45,830 bases of DNA, taken from contig JASHSV010000293.1 of assembly GCA_030038535.1 (NCBI GenBank), positions 1-45,830 on the forward strand, written 5' to 3'. Source of the DNA: Candidatus Acidiferrales bacterium (GTDB lineage: Bacteria > Acidobacteriota > Terriglobia > Acidiferrales > UBA7541). Both the position numbers and the translations under genes were made by a program. This document shows, piece by piece, positions 7,417 through 15,069 of the stretch (position 1 is its first letter; every line of letters starts with the position of its first letter). The notes under the pieces are model-generated. The model was not told the DNA's origin. It was given only the letters and a program-made list of their open reading frames with translations, and ran no database searches.

Positions 7417-8276
7417 CGAACCTCCTTGGCCACGCCTTCCTGCAGAACACGCTTGAATTCCTCGAAGCCGTCCGTTTCCAGGATGTGTCGTTTCACCCAA
7501 GCGAGAAAGCTCTCGCGGTCGCGCGAAATCGCGTCCCAGGCCTGATAGAACAGGTTGTCGCGTTCGTAATACCCGTGTGCGTAAGAGGGATGCGCTCCGC
7601 CCGGGACCCGGCAAACCGCCGACACAATCCAATGCGGCAGAATGCAGGCATTCGGCCAGGCCTCCAATTCGTCCACGATTTCTTCCACGGTAACAATGGC
7701 CCGCCGTGCCGCAAGGACTGCCTCCTTCTGCACGCCCAGAATTCCCCAGAGCAGCACGTTCCCTTTTCGGTCCGCCTTCTGCGCGTGAATTACGGCGACA
7801 TCCGGCCGCACCGAGGGCACGGCTGCCAGCCGCTCGCCCGTAAAGGGACACTCGATGAAGCGGATGGCGTCGCTATGATGAGGAAGATCGGATCCGGCAT
7901 AGTCTCGTGAGACCGCGAACGGCAGATTCGATGCTCCGGCAACATAGGCATTGGAAAGGTCGCCATGGCCGTGTTCTTCGAGTTCCAAGGGGTGCGGCCA
8001 GCCATGCTCCACCGCATCGCGCAGCCGATGCAGGGAACCAACTCCCGGATTGCCGCCCCAAGAGAAAATCAGCTTCCTCGCGCAACCGGCGCCGATCATC
8101 TGGTCGTAAATCAGGTCCGGGGTCATTCGCACGAGCACGAGATTTTTCCGTCTCTGGCGGATCACCTCGTGGCCTGCGGCGAAGGGAATCAGGTGCGTGA
8201 ACCCTTCCATTGCGACGGAATCGCCATCCCGCACCAGCGATTCCACCGCCGCCCGCAATGAGGTTAGTTCAGCCAT
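7413..8276 (-). CDS. catI: 3-oxoadipate CoA-transferase subunit A (CatI/PcaI type)
   Basis: A 287-residue alpha subunit partnering CatJ. EGFTHLIPFAAGHEVIRQ, LVRMTPDLIYDQ, KLIFSWGGNPGVGSLHRL, SVRPDVAVIHAQKADRKGN and HPSYAHGYYERD are near-identical in pattern to CatI of Pseudomonas, and the length matches. It lies 42 bp downstream of an MFS transporter on the same strand and overlaps catJ. The probable operon IclR regulator - transporter - catI - catJ is typical of aromatic acid catabolism through 3-oxoadipate. Confidence 0.9.
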   Translation of the reverse strand: MAELTSLRAAVESLVRDGDSVAMEGFTHLIPFAAGHEVIRQRRKNLVLVRMTPDLIYDQMIGAGCARKLIFSWGGNPGVGSLHRLRDAVEHGWPHPLELEEHGHGDLSNAYVAGASNLPFAVSRDYAGSDLPHHSDAIRFIECPFTGERLAAVPSVRPDVAVIHAQKADRKGNVLLWGILGVQKEAVLAARRAIVTVEEIVDELEAWPNACILPHWIVSAVCRVPGGAHPSYAHGYYERDNLFYQAWDAISRDRESFLAWVKRHILETDGFEEFKRVLQEGVAKEVR

Positions 8277-8318
8277 GCTCGCGATTCCGTTATTTTCCTC
8301 GCGCTGTTCGCCATCCGC

Positions 8319-9587
8319 TCAGCTCGCCAGCGCTGGCTCGCACTCTTTCTCCACTGCCTTCCTCCCTGCTGTCTCCCTCAAAAACATTCCGGCGAGAAAT
8401 ACGACGCCCGCGCCGCCCGCGGACAACCATAGCGGCGAGCCGAGCCCGTATCGCTCCGCAAGTCGTCCGCCGATCGCCGGCGCCGCTGTGGCGCCGATCA
8501 CCTCTCCCACCAGGGTCACCAGTCCGATCGCCGTGGCCGCGAACCGGGGGGGCACGCTCTCCGTCGGCACCAGCACGAGCACGAGTGCAGGCATACACTG
8601 GCCGCCATTGGCGAGGCAGATAATCGCCGCCAGCAGCCACAAATGCGCATAGAGCGCCGAGATCTGCAGGGCGATCGGCACGATTGCGGAGAGCAGCGCG
8701 ACTCCCATCAGCAGTGGTTTGCGGCCGATGCGATCGGAAACCCCGGGCAATATCAGCGCCAGCGTAAAACTCCCCAGCCCGCTCGCGCCAAGAAGAAATC
8801 CCGCCGTCGTTCCGCTCTGCCCCGCGACCCTGGTGATATAGAGCGGGGCAAACACGTTTTCCGAGAAGAGCCAGGTCATGAATCCGACTGCGGCCAGCGC
8901 GCACAACCACACGTTGCGGTACCGCAGCAACTTCAGGTAATCGCGCATTCCTTGGATTCCTCGTGCGCCGCCGTGTGCTCGCCCGCCGCGATCCGGCTCG
9001 CGCACAATCCTCGCAAGAAGCACGCCCAGCAGAGTCCCCGGGATCCCCGCGACAAAGAATGCGGCGCGCCAGCCCCACCGAGCCGCAACCTGCGTGGAGA
9101 TTACCGGCGCCACCGCCAGACCCACCAGCGCGGCCGCGCTCACCACGATCCCCACGTCTCGTCCGCGGCGATGGGCGGGCGACGACTCCTCCACAAGCGC
9201 TGTAATCACAGCCCAGCACGGCCCTTCCGCGGCGCCCATCAAGGCACGTACCACCAGCAGCTCCGCGAACGTCCGCGCTAATCCCGACGCGATCGAGAGC
9301 GCGGAAAAAACAAATATGGCCGGCAGGAGCACACGCCGCCGCCCGTAGCGGTCCGAGAGCGCGCCGAAGAAAAATCCCGAGAGCGCCCACGTGATGGCAA
9401 GCACGGAGGCCAGCATCCCGATTTGCTGGCTTGTAAGCGCAAACTCCGGCGCGAAATAGGGCGCGAGATAGAGCTGCGCCATGCGGTCGAGAAAAACCGT
9501 TCCCCAAGTAAAAAACAACAGCACCACGAGCGTGCGCTCATAGCCCGCGTTGGCTGGGGTCAAACTACGGTCTGTGGATAGGGTCAT
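8319..9587 (-). CDS. MFS transporter, probably for an aromatic or organic acid
   Basis: A roughly 422-residue inner-membrane transporter of the major facilitator superfamily. The loop 2-3 signature GALSDRYGRRRVLL and its second-half copy GVSDRIGRKPLL mark two six-helix halves, with hydrophobic segments throughout. The ATG at 9587 is preferred; an in-frame GTG at 9629 would add 14 residues. It precedes catI by 42 bp and lies behind an IclR-family regulator, the usual place for a PcaK-like aromatic acid importer. The sequence does not define the substrate, and an efflux role is possible. Confidence 0.8.
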   Translation of the reverse strand: MTLSTDRSLTPANAGYERTLVVLLFFTWGTVFLDRMAQLYLAPYFAPEFALTSQQIGMLASVLAITWALSGFFFGALSDRYGRRRVLLPAIFVFSALSIASGLARTFAELLVVRALMGAAEGPCWAVITALVEESSPAHRRGRDVGIVVSAAALVGLAVAPVISTQVAARWGWRAAFFVAGIPGTLLGVLLARIVREPDRGGRAHGGARGIQGMRDYLKLLRYRNVWLCALAAVGFMTWLFSENVFAPLYITRVAGQSGTTAGFLLGASGLGSFTLALILPGVSDRIGRKPLLMGVALLSAIVPIALQISALYAHLWLLAAIICLANGGQCMPALVLVLVPTESVPPRFAATAIGLVTLVGEVIGATAAPAIGGRLAERYGLGSPLWLSAGGAGVVFLAGMFLRETAGRKAVEKECEPALAS

Positions 9588-9816
9588 TTGGACAGGCTGC
9601 ACCTCGGCTGCGGAGCACTCGCTCTCCACATCCGGGCGCTAACCGTCGTGTGCGAATACCGCGCAATTCTGCGATATACGCATACAGCGAGTGTGGAGAG
9701 GAGGCTCCACGCAGTCAAGCCCTTTAGCCAGCCCTGCGCGAGCACCCCGGGCGCCTCACGGCTCCGTCAGTAGCTTTGTAGCTTTCCCCTGAGGCGTGCC
9801 CAAGCGAAGCGCAGAA

Positions 9817-10671
9817 TCAGCCGATCTGCTGACCCAGGAGTCGAGCGCCCTCTTTCAAGGCGGGAAGAATACGGTCCATCATGTCTACGTAGGAGAACTG
9901 CGCGGCATGCACGCCGGTGTTCAGCGAAGCCACAACGGCGTTTTGCCGTGAACGAACCGGTACGGCCATGGAACGCAGTCCCGGCTCGAACTCTTCGTCC
10001 ACCAAGGCGAACCCTTCATGCCGAACTTTCTCGATCATCGCTGCGAAGGCAGGCTTCTCCGTTATTGTCTTCGCGGTCATGGGCCGTAACGTGGTGCTGT
10101 CGAGGAATTCGCGGAACTCTTCCTCCGGCAGCGCCGCCAGCAGCACCCGGCCACCGGAGGTGCAATGAGCGGGCAGCCGCGTGCCCACGGACACGCCGAC
10201 CGACATCACGCGTCGCACGCCTTGATGCGCAATATATAGAACCTCTTCGCCTTCCAGCACTGCCAGAGCTACCGCTTCCTGTAACGCCTCCGCCACGCGT
10301 TGAAGAATCGGCTCCGCAAGAATGACCAGGGAGTTCGACGAAAGGAAAGAGTAGCCCAGACGCAGGATGCGCGGCTTCAACTGGTACAGATGTCCATCCG
10401 ATTCCGCGTAGCCCAGCATTTCCAGTGTCAGGAGCAGCCGCCGCACCGCCGCCCGCGAAAGTCCGGTCTGCTGGGAAACCGCGGAAACAGAAAGACCGCT
10501 TGAAGAGGCCTCGAAGGCTTCGATGACGCGGAGACCCCGCGCAAGCGACAGGACGAAATCAGGACTCCCGAGGAATGCAGCGTCGTCCGCGGAGCCGCTG
10601 GAAGTCCCGCTCCCCCGGCTGCGACGAACGTGCTCGCGGCCGTTCTGCTCCGACCGTCTGCGATGAGCCAC
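9817..10671 (-). CDS. IclR-family transcriptional regulator (PcaR/PobR-like)
   Basis: A DNA-binding regulator of about 284 residues. After a basic N-terminal extension, a winged helix-turn-helix spans roughly residues 40-100 (SVSAVSQQTGLSRAAVRRLL and the wing before LKPRILRLGYSFLSS). An effector-binding IclR C-terminal domain with GTRLPAHCTSGGRVLLAALP and LVDEEFEPGLRSMAVPV follows. The LGYSFLSS stretch is typical of the PcaR/PobR subgroup, which responds to aromatic-pathway metabolites. The frame stays open further upstream, so the start is uncertain; GTG codons at 10671 and 10686 both give a normal length. It probably controls the transporter-catIJ genes downstream and perhaps the divergent molybdenum hydroxylase. 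Confidence 0.85.
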   Translation of the reverse strand: MAHRRRSEQNGREHVRRSRGSGTSSGSADDAAFLGSPDFVLSLARGLRVIEAFEASSSGLSVSAVSQQTGLSRAAVRRLLLTLEMLGYAESDGHLYQLKPRILRLGYSFLSSNSLVILAEPILQRVAEALQEAVALAVLEGEEVLYIAHQGVRRVMSVGVSVGTRLPAHCTSGGRVLLAALPEEEFREFLDSTTLRPMTAKTITEKPAFAAMIEKVRHEGFALVDEEFEPGLRSMAVPVRSRQNAVVASLNTGVHAAQFSYVDMMDRILPALKEGARLLGQQIG

Positions 10672-10721
10672 GCGCCCTTGTCTCACACGCCCACCTAATG
10701 ACCTGGAACTGGAGCAGGCCG

Positions 10722-10817
10722 ATGGTCGCACGAAAGAAGAAGCGCAGGAAGGCTTGCGGACGGTCGGGCGCGCGGGCGCAGCGCAAACTGCACAAGGCTG
10801 CGATAATCGCACGATAG
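10722..10817 (+). CDS. Possible 31-residue basic peptide
   Basis: ATG at 10722 with a GGAG Shine-Dalgarno at 10711-10714 (spacing 7) opens a 31-codon frame ending at TAG. The product is very basic, beginning MVARKKKRRKACGRSG and ending KLHKAAIIAR. It resembles no family I recognise. It lies upstream of and on the same strand as the Mo-hydroxylase genes, and inside the leader region of the divergent regulator. An upstream ATG at 10698 would add 8 residues. It may be a real small protein, a leader peptide or chance. Confidence 0.3.
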   Translation: MVARKKKRRKACGRSGARAQRKLHKAAIIAR

Positions 10818-10935
10818 GAAATGACCGGGCATCCCGGCGGTTCCATGAAATCGCGGCCTGGCAGACGCGGCCGGGAGGCAAAACTCCCTCCGGGACACCT
10901 TCAGGATCGGATCCCCAAGGCGAGGACCTCCCCAC

Positions 10936-10964
10936 CTTCCAATTCTTCTCAATCCAGTTAGAAT
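10936..10964 (+). promoter_or_regulatory. Weak sigma70-like promoter candidate for the Mo-hydroxylase operon
   Basis: The -10 candidate TAGAAT (five of six) at 10959-10964 would start transcription about 35 bp before the first gene. The -35 at 17 bp spacing (CTTCCA, 10936-10941) matches only three of six bases. A GGGGGTG Shine-Dalgarno lies 6 bp before the ATG at 11005. Confidence 0.3.
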
Positions 10965-11004
10965 CTCCAGCATCGAAGGGGTAGCTCCTGCGTGGGGGTG
11001 CAGC

Positions 11005-11475
11005 ATGCTCACTCTGGTCGTCAATGGCAAACGATCGTCGATCGACGTGGACCCGGACATGCCCTTGCTCTGGGTGCTTCGCGAGCATCTCGGCCTCACC
11101 GGCACAAAATACGGCTGCGGGATGGCGCAGTGCGGGGCGTGCACCGTTCATTTGGATGGGGAGGCAGTGCGCTCCTGCGTCACGCCAGTTTCCCGCGCCG
11201 CCGGGAAAAACGTGACTACTATCGAGGGCCTCTCCGCCGATCTCTCCCACCCGTTGCAGCGCGCCTGGACCGAGATCGATGTGCCGCAGTGCGGCTATTG
11301 CCAATCGGGCCAATTGATGGCCGCGGCTGTCCTGCTGCGCGAGAATCCCCATCCGAGCGACGCCGACATCGACGACGGAATGGCGGGCAACATATGCCGT
11401 TGCGGCACTTATCCGCGCATTCGTCGCGCCATACACCGTGCCGCTGCGCTGATGGCAGAAGGGAAATCACGATGA
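11005..11475 (+). CDS. Molybdenum hydroxylase small subunit, two [2Fe-2S] clusters (IorA type)
   Basis: A 156-residue iron-sulfur subunit of the xanthine oxidase family that carries electrons away from the Mo-cofactor subunit. The plant-type ferredoxin cluster is bound by C38, C43, C46 and C58 ([13 protein letters not shown]), and the second cluster by C96, C99, C131 and C133 (CGYC and ICRC). All eight ligands are present. Length matches IorA, NicA and related small subunits. The stop overlaps the start of the large subunit as ATGA. Confidence 0.92.
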   Translation: MLTLVVNGKRSSIDVDPDMPLLWVLREHLGLTGTKYGCGMAQCGACTVHLDGEAVRSCVTPVSRAAGKNVTTIEGLSADLSHPLQRAWTEIDVPQCGYCQSGQLMAAAVLLRENPHPSDADIDDGMAGNICRCGTYPRIRRAIHRAAALMAEGKSR

Positions 11476-13643
11476 GCGCCACGCCCGCAGTCAGCCGCCG
11501 TGAATTCCTGAAAACCAGCGGCGCCGGCGCCGGCAGCCTCGTCCTTGCGCTGCACTTCTCCACTCTCGCACCTAGCGAAGCTGCACTAGCGGCGCCTGCC
11601 TCCGAATTCGTTCCCAACGCATTCGTAAAGATTGCCGCCGACGGCGCCATAACCGTAATCATCGGAAAATCCGAAATGGGCCAGGGTATCTACACCTCCC
11701 TCCCAATGATTTTGGCCGAAGAGTTGGACGCCGATTGGACGCGCGTGCGATGCGAATTCGCCCCGGTCGATCCTGCGTACAACCACACCGTGTTCGGTAT
11801 CCAAATGACCGGCGGCAGCACGAGCGTCTGGTCGTCCTTCGAACAACTGCGCAAAGCGGGAGCCGTCGCGCGCGCCATGCTCGTCCAGGCCGCTGCTGAC
11901 GGCTGGGGTGTCTCCGCCGCGGCTTGTCGCACGGAGAAGAGCTTCGTGATCCACGACGCCACCGGCCGCCGCGCCGCCTATGGTGAGCTCGCTGCGAAAG
12001 CAGCCGCGGGCAAGCCTCCCGCCCAAGTGTCGCTCAAAGACCCCAGGGATTTCAGACTCATTGGTAAGTCTGTACACCGGCTTGATACGCCGGCGAAATG
12101 CAACGGCACAGCTACCTATTCGATCGACGTGAACCGCCCCGGCATGCTTGTGGCCGTCGTCGCGCGCCCGCCCGTATTTGGCGGGAAAGCGAAAAGTTTC
12201 GATGCCACCGCGGCCAAATCCATCCGCGGCGTGAAAGACGTCGTGGAAATTCCCCGCGGCATCGCCGTGCTTGCCGACGGCTACTGGACTGCATGCCGCG
12301 GCCGCGATGCCCTCAAAATCGACTGGGACGAAGGGCCGCTGGCCGGATACAGCACGGAGAAACAGCGCGCCGAGTTCGCGGCCATGGCTAAGACGGCGGG
12401 CGCAGTGGCGCGAAAAGAGGGCGACGTTACAGCAGCGCTCTCCAGCGCCTCGAAAATTCTCGAAGCCGAGTACGAGCTGCCCTACCTCGCCCACGCGACC
12501 ATGGAGCCGATGAACTGCGTGGCTGAAGTTCGCGCGGAAAGTTGTGAAGTCTGGACCGGTTCACAGTTGCAGACGCTCGACCGCATCTCCGCCGCCCAAG
12601 CCGCTGGGCTGAAGCCCGAGCAGGTCCAGCTCCACACCACGTTCCTGGGGGGCGGATTCGGCCGGCGAGCCGTCCCTGATTGCCATATGGTGGTGGAAGC
12701 CGTACAGGTTTCTAAAGCCGCTCGCGCACCCGTCAAACTCATTTGGACGCGCGAAGACGATATGCGCGGGGGCTATTACCGTCCCTCCTTTTTCCATAGC
12801 CTTGCCGGAGGCCTGGACGAAGCCGGCAACGTGATCGCCTGGAAGCAAACTGTAGTCGGCCAATCCATCATGGCGGGAACGCCCTTTGAACCTATGATGG
12901 TTAGAAATGGCGTGGACGGCACCTCCGTGGAAGGCGCCGCGGACACACCCTATCTGATCCCGAACCTCTATGTCGATTTGCACAGTCCGAAGCTGCCTGT
13001 GCCCGTCCTGTGGTGGCGATCCGTCGGCCATTCGCAGACCGCTTTCGTGGTGGAGAGCTTTTTCGACGAACTCGCACACGCGGCGGGAAAAGACCCTTAC
13101 GAACTGCGCCGCACACTGCTCGCCAAAGCGCCACGGCACTTGCGCGTGCTGGAACTTGCCGCCGAGAAAGCCGGCTGGGGCTCACCGCTGCCGGCGGGCC
13201 GCGGCCGCGGCATCGCCGTCCATGAGTCATTCGAGAGTTTTGTTGCCTACGTGGCCGAAGTTTCTGTGACTCCTCAGGGCGAGCTGACCATCCACCGCAT
13301 GGTTTGCGCGGTGGACTGCGGCCCGGTGGTGAATCCCGACACGATCGAGGCCCAGATCGAAGGCGCCGTAATCTTCGGCCTCACCGCCGCGCTCCGCGGC
13401 GAGATCACGCTGGCCAACGGCCGCGTGGTGCAAAGCAATTTCCACGACTATCCCATGTTGCGCATCTACGAATGCCCGCAGCAGATTGAAGTTCACATCG
13501 TGCCCAGCACGGAAAAGCAAGGCGGAGTCGGTGAACCCGGCGTTCCCTGCGCGGCCCCGGCTGTCGCCAACGCGATTTTCGCAGCCACCGGAAAGCGCAT
13601 CCGGCGGCTGCCCATTCGCGCGCAGGACTTGCGCAGCGCCTGA
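11472..13643 (+). CDS. Molybdenum hydroxylase large subunit with Tat signal (IorB type)
   Basis: A 723-residue Mo-cofactor subunit of the isoquinoline 1-oxidoreductase beta type. The ATG at 11472, overlapping the small-subunit stop, opens with the twin-arginine signal [20 protein letters not shown], so the complex is probably exported folded to the periplasm. Cofactor-binding features include [10 protein letters not shown] near the N terminus, [11 protein letters not shown] at about residues 389-399 and [17 protein letters not shown], where E688 is the likely catalytic glutamate. There is no FAD subunit; a diheme cytochrome c gene follows, so electrons probably pass to cytochrome rather than NAD or oxygen. 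Substrate could be an N-heteroaromatic or an aldehyde. The reading frame stays open upstream of this start, but only this start encodes the signal. Confidence 0.88.
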   Translation: MSATPAVSRREFLKTSGAGAGSLVLALHFSTLAPSEAALAAPASEFVPNAFVKIAADGAITVIIGKSEMGQGIYTSLPMILAEELDADWTRVRCEFAPVDPAYNHTVFGIQMTGGSTSVWSSFEQLRKAGAVARAMLVQAAADGWGVSAAACRTEKSFVIHDATGRRAAYGELAAKAAAGKPPAQVSLKDPRDFRLIGKSVHRLDTPAKCNGTATYSIDVNRPGMLVAVVARPPVFGGKAKSFDATAAKSIRGVKDVVEIPRGIAVLADGYWTACRGRDALKIDWDEGPLAGYSTEKQRAEFAAMAKTAGAVARKEGDVTAALSSASKILEAEYELPYLAHATMEPMNCVAEVRAESCEVWTGSQLQTLDRISAAQAAGLKPEQVQLHTTFLGGGFGRRAVPDCHMVVEAVQVSKAARAPVKLIWTREDDMRGGYYRPSFFHSLAGGLDEAGNVIAWKQTVVGQSIMAGTPFEPMMVRNGVDGTSVEGAADTPYLIPNLYVDLHSPKLPVPVLWWRSVGHSQTAFVVESFFDELAHAAGKDPYELRRTLLAKAPRHLRVLELAAEKAGWGSPLPAGRGRGIAVHESFESFVAYVAEVSVTPQGELTIHRMVCAVDCGPVVNPDTIEAQIEGAVIFGLTAALRGEITLANGRVVQSNFHDYPMLRIYECPQQIEVHIVPSTEKQGGVGEPGVPCAAPAVANAIFAATGKRIRRLPIRAQDLRSA

Positions 13644-13676
13644 GCGGCTCATGGCATCGGACGGAGAATCGTAAAG

Positions 13677-14291
13677 ATGAAAAAATACCCGGCACGAAAA
13701 ACCCTCGGGGTTGCGTGCCTATTCGCCGCCCTCGTTTTCGTCTCGTTCGCCGGCGCAGCGAGCCCGGGTGGTACTGCATCGCCCGCGGCCCCGAGTGCAC
13801 ATGATGACGTTGGCGCACGCAGGGCATTCACCGCTGCCTATGGTGTTTTTCTTCATCCTCGCTGCATGAATTGCCATCCTTCGGGTGACCGGCCACTCCA
13901 GGGAGACGACAGCCATCCACATGCCCAGAACGTCCAGCGCGGCCCTCTGGGTGACGGAAAGTACGGAATGAAGTGCGGTGCGTGCCATCAGAAGGAAAAT
14001 ATTCCAGGGCCGCACAGGCCGCCGGGCGCAATCGTCTGGCGGCTGCCTCCGCCCAAAATGCCGATGATCTTTCAAGGAAAATCGCCGCACGAGCTATGTG
14101 AACAGTTGAAGGACCCAGCCCGCAATGGCGGCAGGACGCTTCAACAAATCATCGAGCATGTCTCGACCGACAAGCTCGTCGGCTGGGGCTGGGATCCGGG
14201 CGAAGGCCGCACCTTACCGCCCCTGAGCCGCGAGGAGTTCGCCCGCGGTATCAAACAGTGGGTCGAGAAGGGCGCTGCCTGCCCCGAATAG
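13677..14291 (+). CDS. Exported diheme c-type cytochrome, likely partner of the Mo-hydroxylase
   Basis: A 204-residue periplasmic protein with an N-terminal signal peptide (charged KKYPARK, hydrophobic stretch to about residue 28) and two haem-binding motifs, CMNCH at 63-67 and CGACH at 100-104. It begins 33 bp after the Mo-hydroxylase large subunit, with a GGAG site ahead of the ATG, so it is probably co-transcribed. In related cytochrome-linked hydroxylases the electron acceptor is a c-type cytochrome fused or adjacent to the large subunit. The spacing of the motifs and the VWRLPPPKMPM segment are not those of a standard class I cytochrome. Confidence 0.8.
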   Translation: MKKYPARKTLGVACLFAALVFVSFAGAASPGGTASPAAPSAHDDVGARRAFTAAYGVFLHPRCMNCHPSGDRPLQGDDSHPHAQNVQRGPLGDGKYGMKCGACHQKENIPGPHRPPGAIVWRLPPPKMPMIFQGKSPHELCEQLKDPARNGGRTLQQIIEHVSTDKLVGWGWDPGEGRTLPPLSREEFARGIKQWVEKGAACPE

Positions 14292-14370
14292 CTCGGGCGG
14301 TTCCCAGTTTCCTTCTTGTTGCGCTCAGAGGCGCTACACCACCTGGCCTGCGCGTGCAGCAGTGTGTCGA

Positions 14371-14400
14371 TTGGCATTGCCGCGACATTTCTGGTATGTA
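14371..14400 (+). promoter_or_regulatory. Promoter candidate for lutC-lutBA
   Basis: TTGGCA (14371-14376, five of six) is followed after 18 bp by TATGTA (14395-14400), which has an upstream TG at the extended -10 position. The start of lutC is 124 bp further on. The -10 is weak, and the intervening leader shows no obvious structure. Confidence 0.3.
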
Positions 14401-14524
14401 TGCGTCGCGCCTATTCCCCGGGCATCGGCTGTCCGCCCGCATGCCGAATCCTCAGAAACGTCAGGCCCGGCGGCGCGATATGCCGTACCGGCCGCTGGGC
14501 GCGGGAAGAGGATAAGGCCTGAGA

Positions 14525-15067
14525 ATGGCCACCCCCGGCAATACCTCGCTGGTAGATCTTTTCGCGGCTCGAGCTACCGAAGCCGCCGCAAAGGTTGAGC
14601 GCATCGGCCGTAGTGACTCGGATGTGCGCGCCGCCGTCGTCCGTGCAACCGATGGACTTAGCTCGCTGGTGGTAGCCGACGGTGATTTTCTCCCGCCCAG
14701 CGTTTTCACTGCTCTCCGCACAATTCCCCAGGTAATCCCCAAGCCGACAGACGACCAGCTCGCTAGCGCGGACGCCGGCATCACGGAGGCGTTTGCGGGA
14801 GTGGCTCGCAGCGGCTCTATCTGCGTGGCTATGGGCCCGCCACTGCGCTCGGCCGCGAGCCTTCTGATGCCTTTGCACGTTGCGCTGCTGCCCGCTGAGC
14901 GCATCGTATTGCGGCCGCGCGAACTCTTCGATGCGTCTGGAATCGGGGCCGCAGCTATGCAGCGAAACATCATTATCATCACGGGCCCCAGCGCCACAGC
15001 GGACATGGGACCTCTGGTCCGCGGCGTTCACGGCCCGCATCGCCTCCACATTTTGTTGCTCGAATAG
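14525..15067 (+). CDS. lutC: LutC/YkgG-family lactate utilization protein (LUD domain)
   Basis: A 180-residue LUD-domain protein, the small subunit of the LutABC L-lactate oxidation complex. FLPPSVFTALRTIP, the SICVAMGPPLR stretch and the C-terminal IITGPSATADMGPLVRGVHGP are family features; the last is the nucleotide-binding-like end shared by LutC proteins. It is followed after 2 bp by the fused lutB-lutA gene, so the whole complex is encoded by two genes. LutC on its own has no known catalytic residues; its role is inferred from the complex. Confidence 0.85.
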   Translation: MATPGNTSLVDLFAARATEAAAKVERIGRSDSDVRAAVVRATDGLSSLVVADGDFLPPSVFTALRTIPQVIPKPTDDQLASADAGITEAFAGVARSGSICVAMGPPLRSAASLLMPLHVALLPAERIVLRPRELFDASGIGAAAMQRNIIIITGPSATADMGPLVRGVHGPHRLHILLLE

Positions 15068-15069
15068 CC

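Larger units (their letters stand above)
10672..11004. other. Divergent control region between the IclR regulator and the Mo-hydroxylase genes
   Basis: 333 bp without a long gene. It holds a candidate 31-codon ORF (10722-10817), a short hairpin CCGGG-cat-CCGG at 10826-10837, the partial inverted repeat TTCCATGAA at 10841-10849, an imperfect inverted repeat around GGGAG-gcaaaa-CTCCC at 10873-10888, and a TAGAAT -10 candidate at 10959-10964. IclR-type operators are short inverted repeats, so any of these could be the binding site; none is a clear match. Confidence 0.4.

Noticed and set aside
10841-10850. TTCCATGAA as an IclR operator
   Set aside because: It is only a 3+3 inverted repeat around three bases, with no second copy nearby. 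It is mentioned as a possible site only.
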